NCBI RefSeq assembly: GCF_037023145.1
Contig: NZ_CP146091.1
Span: 868,001-932,000, forward strand
Length of the DNA: 64,000 bases
Reading direction: 5' to 3'
From: Ralstonia sp. RRA
Lineage (GTDB): Bacteria; Pseudomonadota; Gammaproteobacteria; Burkholderiales; Burkholderiaceae
Shown here: piece after piece, positions 42,729 to 50,864 of the stretch
How the letters are laid out: each line of letters opens with the position of its first letter
Position numbering within the stretch: position 1 is the first letter of the stretch
Position numbers and translations under genes: made by a program
Notes under the pieces: model-generated
Databases searched by the model: none
What the model was told of the DNA's origin: nothing
The model's input: the letters and a program-made list of their open reading frames with translations, nothing else

Positions 42729-44054
42729 ATGGCAGGGCAGACGGATGGCGCGGGCGGACCGCGCATCGTAGTGGTTGGCGGTGGCGCTGGCGGATTGGAG
42801 CTGGCAACGCGCCTGGGCGACAAGCTTGGCAAGCGCGGTGGTGCGCAAGTTGTGCTGGTTGACCGCAACCCGACCCATATCTGGAAGCCGCTGCTGCATG
42901 AAGTCGCCGCCGGCAGCATGGACCCGAACACCCACCAGCTTGAATACGCTGCACAGGCGCGCTGGCACGGCTTCGAGTTCCAGCAGGGTGAGCTGAAAGG
43001 GCTCGACCGTACCGCCAAGACCATCACCGTTTCCGGTTGCCTGGACGCCGACGGCACCGAGGTGCTGCCTGAGCGCGCCATTACCTATGACGTGCTCGTG
43101 CTGTCCATCGGCAGCGTGACGCATTTTTTTGGTGTGCCGGGCACGGCTGAGCACGCCATTGCGCTGGATACCGCATGGCAGGCCGAACGCTTTCGCCGCA
43201 AGCTCATTTCCGCGTGCATGCGCGCGCAGAACGGCGTGGGCGATGCCCGGCCGCAGGTGGACATCGCCATCGTCGGTGCGGGTGCCACGGGTGTAGAGCT
43301 GTCGGCCGAGCTGCGCAACACGGCGCACGTGCTGGCCGCCTATGGCCTGCACAAGATGGACCCACGCCACGACATCCGCATCCACCTGATCGAGGGCGGG
43401 CCACGCATTCTGCCGGTGCTCAAGGAGCGCATTTCCGCTGCGACCACCGAACTGCTGCACAAGCTCGACGTGGATGTCATCACCAGCGAGCGCGTGACCG
43501 AGGTGACGGCCAATGCCGTCAACACCGCCAGCGGCAAGTCCATCCCGGCAGATCTGACGGTGTGGGCGGCAGGCATCCGCGCGCCTTCGGTGTTGGGCGA
43601 GTTGGGGCTGCCGGTCAACAAGCTGGGGCAGGTGGTCGTGTCGCGCACGCTGCAGGTGGAAGGCGAGGATTCGATCTACGCCTTTGGTGATTGCGCAAGC
43701 TGCCCGTGGCCCGAGGCGTCGACCAGCGTGCCGCCGCGCGCGCAGGCTGCGCACCAGCAGGCAACGTATCTGTACAACGCGCTGCGCAGCCGCCTGGACG
43801 GCAAGCCGGTTGGGCAGTTCGCGTTCAAGGATCTGGGTTCGCTGGTGTCGCTCGGCCACTTCAGCGCGGTCGGCAGCCTGATGGGCGGGCTGATCGGCGG
43901 CTCGATGTTCATTGAAGGGCTGATGGCGCGGCTGATGTACACGTCGCTGTATCGCATGCACGTGCTGGCACTGCACGGCTGGGTGCGCATGGTGCTCGAT
44001 ACGGTCACCCACTGGCTGCGCAGCAAGACCAATCCGCGCGTCAAGCTGCACTGA
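42729..44054 (+). CDS. ndh: Type II NADH dehydrogenase-like flavoprotein
   Basis: Non-proton-pumping NADH:quinone oxidoreductase, 441 residues. The FAD-binding VVVGGGAGGLELATRLG is at about 14-30 and the NADH-binding IVGAGATGVELSAEL near 180. An FAD-contact motif GEDSIYAFGDCASCPW lies near 312. A C-terminal stretch from about 380 (MFIEGLMARLMYTSLYRMHVLALHGW) fits the membrane-binding region of NDH-2. ATG 42729 has AGGAG seven bases upstream. The Pro-Arg-Ala-Gln-Ala-Ala motif typical of NDH-2 (PPRAQAAHQQA) supports the call over other pyridine-nucleotide oxidoreductases. Confidence 0.88.
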   Translation: MAGQTDGAGGPRIVVVGGGAGGLELATRLGDKLGKRGGAQVVLVDRNPTHIWKPLLHEVAAGSMDPNTHQLEYAAQARWHGFEFQQGELKGLDRTAKTITVSGCLDADGTEVLPERAITYDVLVLSIGSVTHFFGVPGTAEHAIALDTAWQAERFRRKLISACMRAQNGVGDARPQVDIAIVGAGATGVELSAELRNTAHVLAAYGLHKMDPRHDIRIHLIEGGPRILPVLKERISAATTELLHKLDVDVITSERVTEVTANAVNTASGKSIPADLTVWAAGIRAPSVLGELGLPVNKLGQVVVSRTLQVEGEDSIYAFGDCASCPWPEASTSVPPRAQAAHQQATYLYNALRSRLDGKPVGQFAFKDLGSLVSLGHFSAVGSLMGGLIGGSMFIEGLMARLMYTSLYRMHVLALHGWVRMVLDTVTHWLRSKTNPRVKLH

Positions 44055-44159
44055 TCACCGCGCAGCATTACACAGCACTTCACTCGGCGCCGATTGCCTT
44101 GCTTCGGTAGACTAGCCGCTTCGTTCACCGTCACCGCCTTCGGGCGCTAGGAGAGTGCG

Positions 44160-45038
44160 ATGCAGCTGGATGCAGAAGTGGAAAGTCTGGTGCCGGGCCG
44201 CAACTTTGACCGCCGCGGCTTCATGAAGACGGCGCTGGGTTCGGCATTTGCGGCGGCGGTGCTGCCCGTGTCGGCGCAGGCCATCAAGACGGACTTCAAC
44301 GGGCTGACGGCGGGCGAGGTGACCGTGCCCGTCGGCGACTTCAAGATGCCGGCCTACCGAGCCCAGCCCGAGGGCAAGACCAAGCTGCCGGTGGTGATCG
44401 TCGTCAGCGAGATCTTTGGCGTGCATGAGTACATCGCCGACATCTGCCGGCGTTTTGCCAAGCTCGGCTATCTGGCCATCGCCCCTGAACTCTTCATACG
44501 GCAGGGCGATCCGCAGTCGATTGCAACGATCAGCGAGCTGCAGGAGAAGATCATCTCCAAGGTGCCCGACGCGCAGGTCAGTGGTGATCTGGATGCAACG
44601 GTTGCTTGGGTCAAACAGAACGGCGGCGATCCGGCGCGCATTGGCATCACCGGGTTCTGCTGGGGTGGACGCCAAACCTGGCTGTTTGCCGAACACAGCG
44701 CCGACATCCGCGCCGCAGTGGTGTGGTACGGCCAGCCGAGAGGCAATCCGACACCGCTGCAGCCGGTGTTCCCGATCGACAAGGTGGGCGAGCTCAAGGC
44801 GCCTGTACTGGGCATGTACGGTGCCAAGGACACAGGTATCACGCAGGATTCCGTCAGCGCCCTGAAGACAGCGTTGGAGGCATCCAAAAACCCCAAGGCG
44901 CATGCGTCGCGCATCATCGTCTACCCGAATTCGGGGCACGCATTCCATGCTGACTACCGGCCCAGCTATGTGAAGGCCGATGCGGAAGACGGCTGGAAGA
45001 AGTGCATTGCCTGGTTCAAGGACCACGGCGTCGAGTAG
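44160..45038 (+). CDS. Tat-exported dienelactone-hydrolase-family protein
   Basis: 292-residue alpha/beta hydrolase. The catalytic Cys is in ITGFCWGGRQTW near residue 165, with Asp in GAKDTGIT and His in NSGHAFHADY, the DLH-type Cys-Asp-His triad. The N-terminus carries a twin-arginine-like FDRRGFMKTALGSA, followed by a hydrophobic stretch ending SAQA, which indicates export by the Tat system; most dienelactone hydrolases are cytoplasmic. ATG 44160 follows AGGAGAG. The natural substrate is unknown; despite the nearby pca genes in this window, it lies 28 kb away and belongs to a different context. Confidence 0.82.
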   Translation: MQLDAEVESLVPGRNFDRRGFMKTALGSAFAAAVLPVSAQAIKTDFNGLTAGEVTVPVGDFKMPAYRAQPEGKTKLPVVIVVSEIFGVHEYIADICRRFAKLGYLAIAPELFIRQGDPQSIATISELQEKIISKVPDAQVSGDLDATVAWVKQNGGDPARIGITGFCWGGRQTWLFAEHSADIRAAVVWYGQPRGNPTPLQPVFPIDKVGELKAPVLGMYGAKDTGITQDSVSALKTALEASKNPKAHASRIIVYPNSGHAFHADYRPSYVKADAEDGWKKCIAWFKDHGVE

Positions 45039-45060
45039 GCGCTTCGTCCTTCCAGCAAGA

Positions 45061-45087
45061 AAGGCCCCACGTGGGCCTTCTCTTTTT
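45061..45087 (+). terminator. Terminator after the dienelactone-hydrolase gene
   Basis: AAGGCCC (45061-45067) pairs with GGGCCTT (45073-45079) around a 5-base loop and is followed by CTCTTTTT. Confidence 0.75.
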
Positions 45088-45193
45088 GGGCTGTGCTGGC
45101 AAAGCTTCACAAAGGGGCATACAATGCGCCTCTTCTTGCAACTCTGTTGCGTTTGTTGGCGCGGATAGCGTCACCTGCTGCGCCACCCCCGGC

Positions 45194-46000
45194 ATGACCC
45201 TCGATACCACTCTGTTAGGCATTCTTCTGGCGACTGCGCTGTCCGGCATCGGCAGCATGGCGGGCGCTGCTGTGCTGTCGCTCACCGTGCTGTCGCGGGT
45301 GGTCGACCGCATGGTGAGTTTCTCCGTCGGGGTGCTGCTGGCGACGTCGCTATTGCACTCGTTGCCCGAGGCTTTTGAGGCACACAACGGCATCGAGCCG
45401 AACACGCATGCACTGTTCGCCACGCTGCTGGCCGGGCTGCTGGGCTTCTTCCTGCTGGAAAAAGTCTCACTGCTGCGTCACTCGCATCATCATGAGGGTG
45501 ACGGGCATGGCCATCACCACGGGCATGATCGGCAGGAAGCCGGCCGCAGCGGCATGATGATCCTGGTGGGCGACGGCCTGCACAATTTCTCCGATGGCAT
45601 CGTCATTGCCGCCGCGTTCCTCGCCGACACCAGAGTGGGTATCGTGACCGCACTGGCGATTGCCGCGCACGAGATTCCGCAGGAGATCGGGGACTTCATG
45701 GTGCTGCTCAACGCCGGTTTCTCGAAGACGCGCGCCTTTGTCTACAACCTGATCTGCAGCGTCTGCGCGCTGGTGGGGGCGGTGCTCGGCTACTACCTGC
45801 TGGATCGCCTGACCTCGTGGATTCCGTACGTGCTGGTGGTGGCCTCCAGCAGCTTCATCTATATCGCCGTCTGCGATTTGATGCCGCAGATGAAGCGCCG
45901 GCCGCGCAAGCAGGAATCGGCGATCCAGGTTGCGCTGATCGCAGCAGGTGTCGTGATGATTTTCCTGCTGACCAATGGCCTGCACGGCCATGCGCACTGA
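45194..46000 (+). CDS. ZIP-family metal transporter
   Basis: Inner-membrane importer of zinc or other divalent metals, 268 residues with about eight membrane segments. A His-rich cytoplasmic loop (RHSHHHEGDGHGHHHGHD) lies near residue 95. Metal-site motifs in segments IV and V are DGLHNFSDGIVIAAAF and AIAAHEIPQEIGDFMVLL. ATG 45194 has no clear ribosome site; an upstream -10-like TACAAT at 45120-45125 may be the promoter. The gene is flanked by terminators on both sides and is therefore a single-gene unit. Zinc is the most common substrate of this subgroup but is not proven. Confidence 0.88.
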   Translation: MTLDTTLLGILLATALSGIGSMAGAAVLSLTVLSRVVDRMVSFSVGVLLATSLLHSLPEAFEAHNGIEPNTHALFATLLAGLLGFFLLEKVSLLRHSHHHEGDGHGHHHGHDRQEAGRSGMMILVGDGLHNFSDGIVIAAAFLADTRVGIVTALAIAAHEIPQEIGDFMVLLNAGFSKTRAFVYNLICSVCALVGAVLGYYLLDRLTSWIPYVLVVASSSFIYIAVCDLMPQMKRRPRKQESAIQVALIAAGVVMIFLLTNGLHGHAH

Positions 46001-46020
46001 GGCATCGCTTTCGTCTAACA

Positions 46021-46048
46021 AAAAAGCCCGGTTGATGCCGGGCTTTTT
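46021..46048. terminator. Bidirectional terminator between the ZIP and sulfurtransferase genes
   Basis: AAAAAGCCCGG (46021-46031) pairs with CCGGGCTTTTT (46038-46048) around a 6-base loop, giving an 11-bp perfect stem with A/T tracts for both strands. Confidence 0.88.
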
Positions 46049-46069
46049 GCTGCGTGCGTGAGGCGCCGA

Positions 46070-46957
46070 TTATGGGTTCGGCCCTGTTGCCACCGGGCGT
46101 GCCGGATCGCTGCACCATTCGCTCCACGAGCCCGCATAGAGGGCGGCGCCGGTCAGGCCGGCGATCTCCATGGCCAGCGCGTTATGGCAGGCAGTTACGC
46201 CCGAGCCGCATTGCAGCATCGTATCGGCGGGCTTGGCGCCGGCCAGCACGGCAGCAAAGTCAGCACGCAGTTGTTCGGCCGGCTTGAAGGTGCCGTCGGC
46301 TTGCAGGTTGTCGCGGAAGAAGCGGTTGCGCGCGCCGGGGATGTGGCCACCGACCGGGTCCAGTGTTTCGTTCTCGCCGCGATAGCGGTCGGGGGCGCGG
46401 GCATCGATGACAGGCTTGTCGGCATGGCCGAGGTATTTCTGCACGATGTCGGCGGTCACCAGCGGCGCGAGCGACGGCTTACGCGTCAGATTGCCCGGCG
46501 TTGCGTTCAGTTGCGGCTCTTCCGGCACGATCTTGTCGACGGGGTAGTGCGCGGCTTCCCACGCTTGCAGGCCGCCATCAAGCACGGCCACATCGGCGTG
46601 GCCGACCCAGCGCAGCAGCCACCAAAGGCGCGCGGCATACATGCTGCCCTGCCGGTCGTAGGCGACAACCTGTGTGTCGTCGTTCACGCCCAGCGCACGC
46701 AGGCGCGCGACCAATGCATCGGCGTCGGGCAGCGGGTGGCGGCCGTTGGTGCCGGTCTTCGGGCCGGACAGTTCATTGTCCAGGTGCAGGTAGAACGCGC
46801 CCGGAATATGGCTGGCGTGGTACGCATCGCGCCCGGCCGCCGGGTTGGCGAGGTCAAAGCTGCAATCGACGATGACCAGGCTGTCCGGCGCGCTTTGCTG
46901 CAGGGCGGCCAGTTGCGGCGCGGTCATCAGTGTGGCGTAGCGAGCGCGTTCGCTCAT
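46070..46957 (-). CDS. sseA: Sulfurtransferase, 3-mercaptopyruvate type (two rhodanese domains)
   Basis: 295-residue tandem-rhodanese protein. The inactive N-terminal domain includes VDCSFDLANPAAGRDAYHASHIPGAFYLHLD. The C-terminal domain carries the catalytic Cys in LQCGSGVTACHNALA near residue 252. The loop CGSGVTA is that of 3-mercaptopyruvate sulfurtransferases, whereas true rhodaneses have CRKGVTA. ATG 46957 follows GGAG with nine bases of spacing. It lies 29 bp downstream of the EamA-type transporter gene on the same strand and may be co-transcribed with it. Confidence 0.85.
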   Translation of the reverse strand: MSERARYATLMTAPQLAALQQSAPDSLVIVDCSFDLANPAAGRDAYHASHIPGAFYLHLDNELSGPKTGTNGRHPLPDADALVARLRALGVNDDTQVVAYDRQGSMYAARLWWLLRWVGHADVAVLDGGLQAWEAAHYPVDKIVPEEPQLNATPGNLTRKPSLAPLVTADIVQKYLGHADKPVIDARAPDRYRGENETLDPVGGHIPGARNRFFRDNLQADGTFKPAEQLRADFAAVLAGAKPADTMLQCGSGVTACHNALAMEIAGLTGAALYAGSWSEWCSDPARPVATGPNP

Positions 46958-46986
46958 ATCAGCAATCTCCAGGGGGCGACTAGCAA

Positions 46987-47979
46987 TCAAACTTCCGGAT
47001 GAACCTCGGCTTCCGGCCCGGACACGGCGGTCTGCGGGGTCGGATGCTCGGCGCCCGACTGGCGGGCGCGCATGACGGTGGTAACGATACCGCTGCCGAT
47101 GATGAGGGCCATGCCCAGCCACGACAACGCGTTCAGGTGATCATTCCACAGCAACATACCCCAACCGCTCGCAAAGACGATGCCGGTGTATTGCAGGTTC
47201 GCAGTCAGTAGTGTGTTGCCGCGCTTGTAGGCGCGCGTCATCGACGTCTGGCCGAGGGTGGCCAGAAGGCCCACCGCCAGCAGCAGACCGGCACCCGACC
47301 ACGTGTGCGGTTGCGCACCTCCGATGAGCATCCATGCGCCACCGGCAATTGCGCTCAACAGCGAGAAATAGAACACGATGCGCGCTTCGTTCTCACCCAG
47401 GTCACCGAGTTGGCGCACCTCCACATACGCCAGCGCCGTAAACACCCCAGAGACGAGACCGATCATGCCGCCGGCCAGTGCAAGCTGCGACCCGCCCATG
47501 CTCGGTTGCAGCAGGCAGACCACCCCCACGAATGACATGACGATGGCTACTACCATGCGCCGATCTGCCCCGCCTGGTTTACCCGCCAACGCCGCACCCG
47601 CGCCGATGATGAGCGCAATCCACACCGGCGACATGTAATTCAGCGTCATGGCGGTGGCCAGCGGCAGCAGGCTGATGGAGGTGAACCACAGCAGCAGCGA
47701 AGTCACCCCGAACACGCTGCGCTTGATATGCGACAGGAAATACGGCGTGCGCACGCCTTGCCCTGAGCGCTGCAGGATCGCGCCCATCAGCACGACGCCG
47801 ATGATGCTGCGGTAGAAGACGATCTCGCCCGTGCTGTAGTGCGCCGAGGCAAGCTTCACGCACACGCCCATCGCTGAGAAGGCAAATGCCGCAAGAATCA
47901 TCCACAGCGATTGGCGGGCGGAGTTGTCGGCCGTCTGGGCAGCCGTGTGGTGGACTTCGGTGGTGGTATCGGCAGACAT
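46987..47979 (-). CDS. EamA/DMT-family transporter
   Basis: 330-residue inner-membrane protein with ten predicted hydrophobic segments in two EamA repeats. The first is about 24-150 (LWMILAAFAFSAMGVCVKLAS, LATAMTLNYMSPVWIAL) and the second about 175-300 (VFTALAYVEVRQLGDLGENE, TLGQTSMTRAYKRGNTLLTANL). Such proteins export metabolites or drugs; the cargo cannot be read from sequence. ATG 47979 is chosen over a TTG six codons upstream. The gene follows a terminator of the Rieske-oxygenase gene. Confidence 0.85.
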   Translation of the reverse strand: MSADTTTEVHHTAAQTADNSARQSLWMILAAFAFSAMGVCVKLASAHYSTGEIVFYRSIIGVVLMGAILQRSGQGVRTPYFLSHIKRSVFGVTSLLLWFTSISLLPLATAMTLNYMSPVWIALIIGAGAALAGKPGGADRRMVVAIVMSFVGVVCLLQPSMGGSQLALAGGMIGLVSGVFTALAYVEVRQLGDLGENEARIVFYFSLLSAIAGGAWMLIGGAQPHTWSGAGLLLAVGLLATLGQTSMTRAYKRGNTLLTANLQYTGIVFASGWGMLLWNDHLNALSWLGMALIIGSGIVTTVMRARQSGAEHPTPQTAVSGPEAEVHPEV

Positions 47980-48008
47980 GGCGAGGGAGTGCTGCAAACA
48001 ACGGGGCG

Positions 48009-48043
48009 AAAAAAAACGGTGCAGACCACGCGGGCTGCACCGT
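48009..48043 (-). terminator. Terminator of the Rieske-oxygenase gene
   Basis: ACGGTGCAG (48016-48024) pairs with CTGCACCGT (48035-48043); the eight A at 48009-48016 are a T-tract on the minus strand. It lies 48 bp beyond the minus-strand oxygenase gene. Confidence 0.85.
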
Positions 48044-48090
48044 TCGTATTGTGACGCGGAAGGCGGCGGATGCCTACGGTCGGCCAGCCG

Positions 48091-49188
48091 TTAGTAGCGC
48101 ATCACGCGCCGGTACCACTCATGGAAGTGCTGCATGCCGTCTTCCATGGGTGACTGATACGGACCGACTTCGCTCACGCCGCGCTTCATCAGCGCTGCGC
48201 GGCCGGCGTCCATGCGCTCGGCAATCTCGTCGTCCTCGATGCAGGTTTCCATGTAGGCGGCACGCTCGGCCTCGACGAACTCGCGCTCGAACAGGACGAT
48301 CTCTTCCGGGTAATAGAACTCGACCACGTTGCGTGTCTTGTTCGGGCCCATCGGATGCAGCGTTGAGATCACCAGCACGTTCGGATACCACTCGACCATC
48401 ACGTTCGGGTAGTACGTCAGCCACACCGCGCCGTACTTGGGCATCTCGCCGTTGTTGAAGCGCAGCACGGCGTCATGCCACTTCTGGTACGTGGGCGTGC
48501 CCGGTTTGCGCAAACCGGCATGGAGGCCGACCGTCTGCACGCTGTGCCACTCACCGAATTCCCATTCCAGATCGTCACACGAGACGAACTGGCCGAGGCC
48601 CGGATGGAAGGGCACGACGTGGTAGTCCTCGAGGTACACCTCGATGAAGGTCTTCCAGTTGTAGTTGCACTCGTGCACCTCAACGTGGTCGAGCATGTAG
48701 CCGGAGAAATCGAGATCGCGCGCCACGCCCAGGCGGGCGAGGTCTTCGCGCACGTCGCGCTTGCCCTCGAACAGCAGCCCGTTCCAGTTCTGCAGCGGCG
48801 AGCGCGACAGGTGCGCGCACGGCTGCTTCTCGAAGTGCGGCGCGCCCAGCAGGTCGCCTTTCAGGTCATACGTCCAGCGGTGCAGCGGGCACACGATGTT
48901 CTGGGCATTGCCGCGCCCATTGAGCATGATGGCCTGCCGATGCCGGCACACGTTGGAAAGCAGTTCGACGCCGTTCGGATTGCGCACCAGCACGCGGCCT
49001 TCGGCCTCGGCGGCAAGCGTGTGATAGTCGCCGACTTCCGGGACCATCAACTCATGGCCGACGTAACCCGGGCCATGCTTGAACAGACGTTCGATTTCAG
49101 TTTGATACAGCGCCTCGTCGAAGTATGCAGAGACGGGCAACTGGGTTTCAGACGGCACCAGGTTCAGTGCGGCGCTGAGATTGGACAT
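48091..49188 (-). CDS. Rieske [2Fe-2S] aromatic-ring-hydroxylating oxygenase, alpha-type
   Basis: 365-residue oxygenase. The Rieske cluster ligands are visible as CRHRQ and CPLHRW (C-x-H with 17 residues to C-x2-H) near residues 82-104. The mononuclear iron site fits EDYHVVPFHPG near residue 190 plus a later Asp. No ferredoxin, reductase or beta-subunit gene is nearby, so it must borrow electron-transfer partners or belong to a small-molecule demethylase/monooxygenase subgroup. ATG 49188 follows GGAG. Substrate unknown: relatives act on choline-like, carnitine-like or aromatic compounds. Confidence 0.82.
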   Translation of the reverse strand: MSNLSAALNLVPSETQLPVSAYFDEALYQTEIERLFKHGPGYVGHELMVPEVGDYHTLAAEAEGRVLVRNPNGVELLSNVCRHRQAIMLNGRGNAQNIVCPLHRWTYDLKGDLLGAPHFEKQPCAHLSRSPLQNWNGLLFEGKRDVREDLARLGVARDLDFSGYMLDHVEVHECNYNWKTFIEVYLEDYHVVPFHPGLGQFVSCDDLEWEFGEWHSVQTVGLHAGLRKPGTPTYQKWHDAVLRFNNGEMPKYGAVWLTYYPNVMVEWYPNVLVISTLHPMGPNKTRNVVEFYYPEEIVLFEREFVEAERAAYMETCIEDDEIAERMDAGRAALMKRGVSEVGPYQSPMEDGMQHFHEWYRRVMRY

Positions 49189-49611
49189 TATCCCCACTCC
49201 CAATAACGGTGAAAGTAGTGAACAACCCAACCATCGAAAAATTCGATGAAAAATTCGATTTGGGAAAGGACGCCATCGGCAGGTAGCCGGGGTCTGTTGA
49301 AATAGGAAACGAGCGCTGTCGGCCCCCGCTTGGGCCAACGACCATACGTTTGATGGGCCAACAGACCCAAACCACCATACGGAGCGGCATGTGCCGGCCC
49401 GGCCTTTGGAGGAAGGGGGCGATTGTACCCCAGGGGATTTGATAAGTCCCTGATTTTCGACATCTTTCGGCTGCCAGTCAGACGGTTGTCAGCCGGACCA
49501 GCACTCTATGCGTGGCCACCAACCGCTGTCCGGCGCCTTGCGCGATGTGCGCAGAACGCACGCGGAATTGCCGTAAAATGCCAGATTGTCCTTTTCTGAT
49601 TCGCAACCGGC
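49189..49611. other. Gene-free stretch upstream of the Rieske oxygenase and xseB
   Basis: Divergent promoter region. On the minus strand a TACAAT (49422-49427) could serve the oxygenase, with a leader of roughly 230 nt. Near the gene, TCGAATTTTTC is repeated twice in tandem on the minus strand (about 49236-49262), and GGGCCAAC is repeated near 49334 and 49354. On the plus strand TAAAAT at 49574-49579 may serve xseB. No credible gene was found. Confidence 0.4.
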
Positions 49612-49902
49612 ATGCCCCGTGCCCCAAGCGTTGCTTCGAGCGACGCGTCCGCCTCCCCATCATCCGCCACGCCGGCTTCCTATGAAGCGGCCATGGCCGA
49701 ACTCGAAACCCTTGTTGCCAGCATGGAATCGGGCGAACTGCCGCTGGAGGCCTCGCTTGCGGCGTATCGCCGCGGGGCCGAACTGGTCAAGTATTGCCAG
49801 CAGGTGCTGGAGCGCGTCGAGCAGCAGGTTCGCGTGCTCGACGGCGATGCCCTGAAGCCGCTCGCCGACGACAGCAACACGAACGAACAGGGCGGCGCAT
49901 GA
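49612..49902 (+). CDS. xseB: Exodeoxyribonuclease VII small subunit
   Basis: 96-residue partner of XseA, the nuclease degrading single-stranded DNA. After a Ser/Ala-rich 20-residue leader the XseB core appears: [40 protein letters not shown] and [17 protein letters not shown]. It precedes ispA with a 4-bp ATGA overlap, the usual xseB-ispA-dxs order of proteobacteria. Confidence 0.92.
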   Translation: MPRAPSVASSDASASPSSATPASYEAAMAELETLVASMESGELPLEASLAAYRRGAELVKYCQQVLERVEQQVRVLDGDALKPLADDSNTNEQGGA

Positions 49903-50798
49903 GCGATTTTGCCCAATGGATGACGTCCGTGGTCGCACGGACGGAAACCGCGCTGGAACGCGCTTTGCCGGCCGAGAGCGTGGCGCCGCAGCGCCTGCAC
50001 GCTGCCATGCGCTACGCCACGCTGGGTGCCGGCAAGCGCGTGCGCCCGCTGCTGGCCCATGCTGCCGGTGCGCTGGGCGAGGCGTCGCCCGAAGCACTCG
50101 ATGGCGTGAGCTGTGCGGTGGAGATGATCCACGCCTATTCGCTGGTCCACGACGACATGCCCTGCATGGACGACGACGACCTGCGCCGTGGCCGCCCAAC
50201 CGTGCATCGCGCCTATGATGAAGCGACGGCGTTGCTGGTGGGGGACGCGCTGCAGACACAGGCCTTTATCGTGCTGGCCGAACTGGGTGCAGTGAACCCC
50301 GAGACCCGCGCGGTACTGGTGGGCGAGTTGGCGCGTGCGTCCGGTTCGCTGGGAATGGCGGGTGGTCAGGCAATCGATCTGCAGAGCGTCGGCATTGCAC
50401 TGTCCCAGGAAGCACTGGAGGCGATGCACCGCATGAAGACCGGCGCACTGCTGCGAGCAAGCCTGCGCATGGGTGCGCTGTGTGCTGGCGTGAATGCCGC
50501 TGCGTTGGAACAAGTGGATGCCTACGCGGGTGCAGTCGGCCTGGCGTTCCAGGTGGTCGACGACATCCTCGACGTGACGGCCGATACCGCCACGCTGGGC
50601 AAGACTGCCGGCAAGGACGAGGCCAACGACAAGCCGACCTATGTGTCCATCCTCGGGTTGGACAAGGCTCGGGCGTTGGCCAATGAGCTGCACGCCGCAG
50701 CGGGTGCGGCGGTTGCGCAACTGGCCCGAGAACTGGGCGAGGCACGTACTGTTCGATTGGCCGAGATGGCCGACCTGATCGTGCGGCGTGGCCACTGA
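49899..50798 (+). CDS. ispA: Polyprenyl (farnesyl) diphosphate synthase
   Basis: Condenses isopentenyl diphosphate units to farnesyl diphosphate for quinones and undecaprenol. The 299-residue protein has the first Asp-rich motif [17 protein letters not shown] near residue 88, the GKRVRP substrate-binding region at 46-51, and the second Asp-rich motif FQVVDDILD near 222, followed by [20 protein letters not shown]. The start ATG overlaps the xseB stop. Chain length (farnesyl versus geranyl) is inferred from the IspA-type operon. Confidence 0.93.
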   Translation: MSDFAQWMTSVVARTETALERALPAESVAPQRLHAAMRYATLGAGKRVRPLLAHAAGALGEASPEALDGVSCAVEMIHAYSLVHDDMPCMDDDDLRRGRPTVHRAYDEATALLVGDALQTQAFIVLAELGAVNPETRAVLVGELARASGSLGMAGGQAIDLQSVGIALSQEALEAMHRMKTGALLRASLRMGALCAGVNAAALEQVDAYAGAVGLAFQVVDDILDVTADTATLGKTAGKDEANDKPTYVSILGLDKARALANELHAAAGAAVAQLARELGEARTVRLAEMADLIVRRGH

Positions 50799-50864
50799 AC
50801 AACATTGCGTTGGGGGTAGAGCACAACGCCCAATGCCAAAAACGCGCCTGAGCGGCGGTCCCAC

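Noticed and set aside
42558..44051. 497-codon minus-strand frame opposite ndh
   Set aside because: Antisense to an intact flavoprotein with two dinucleotide-binding motifs.
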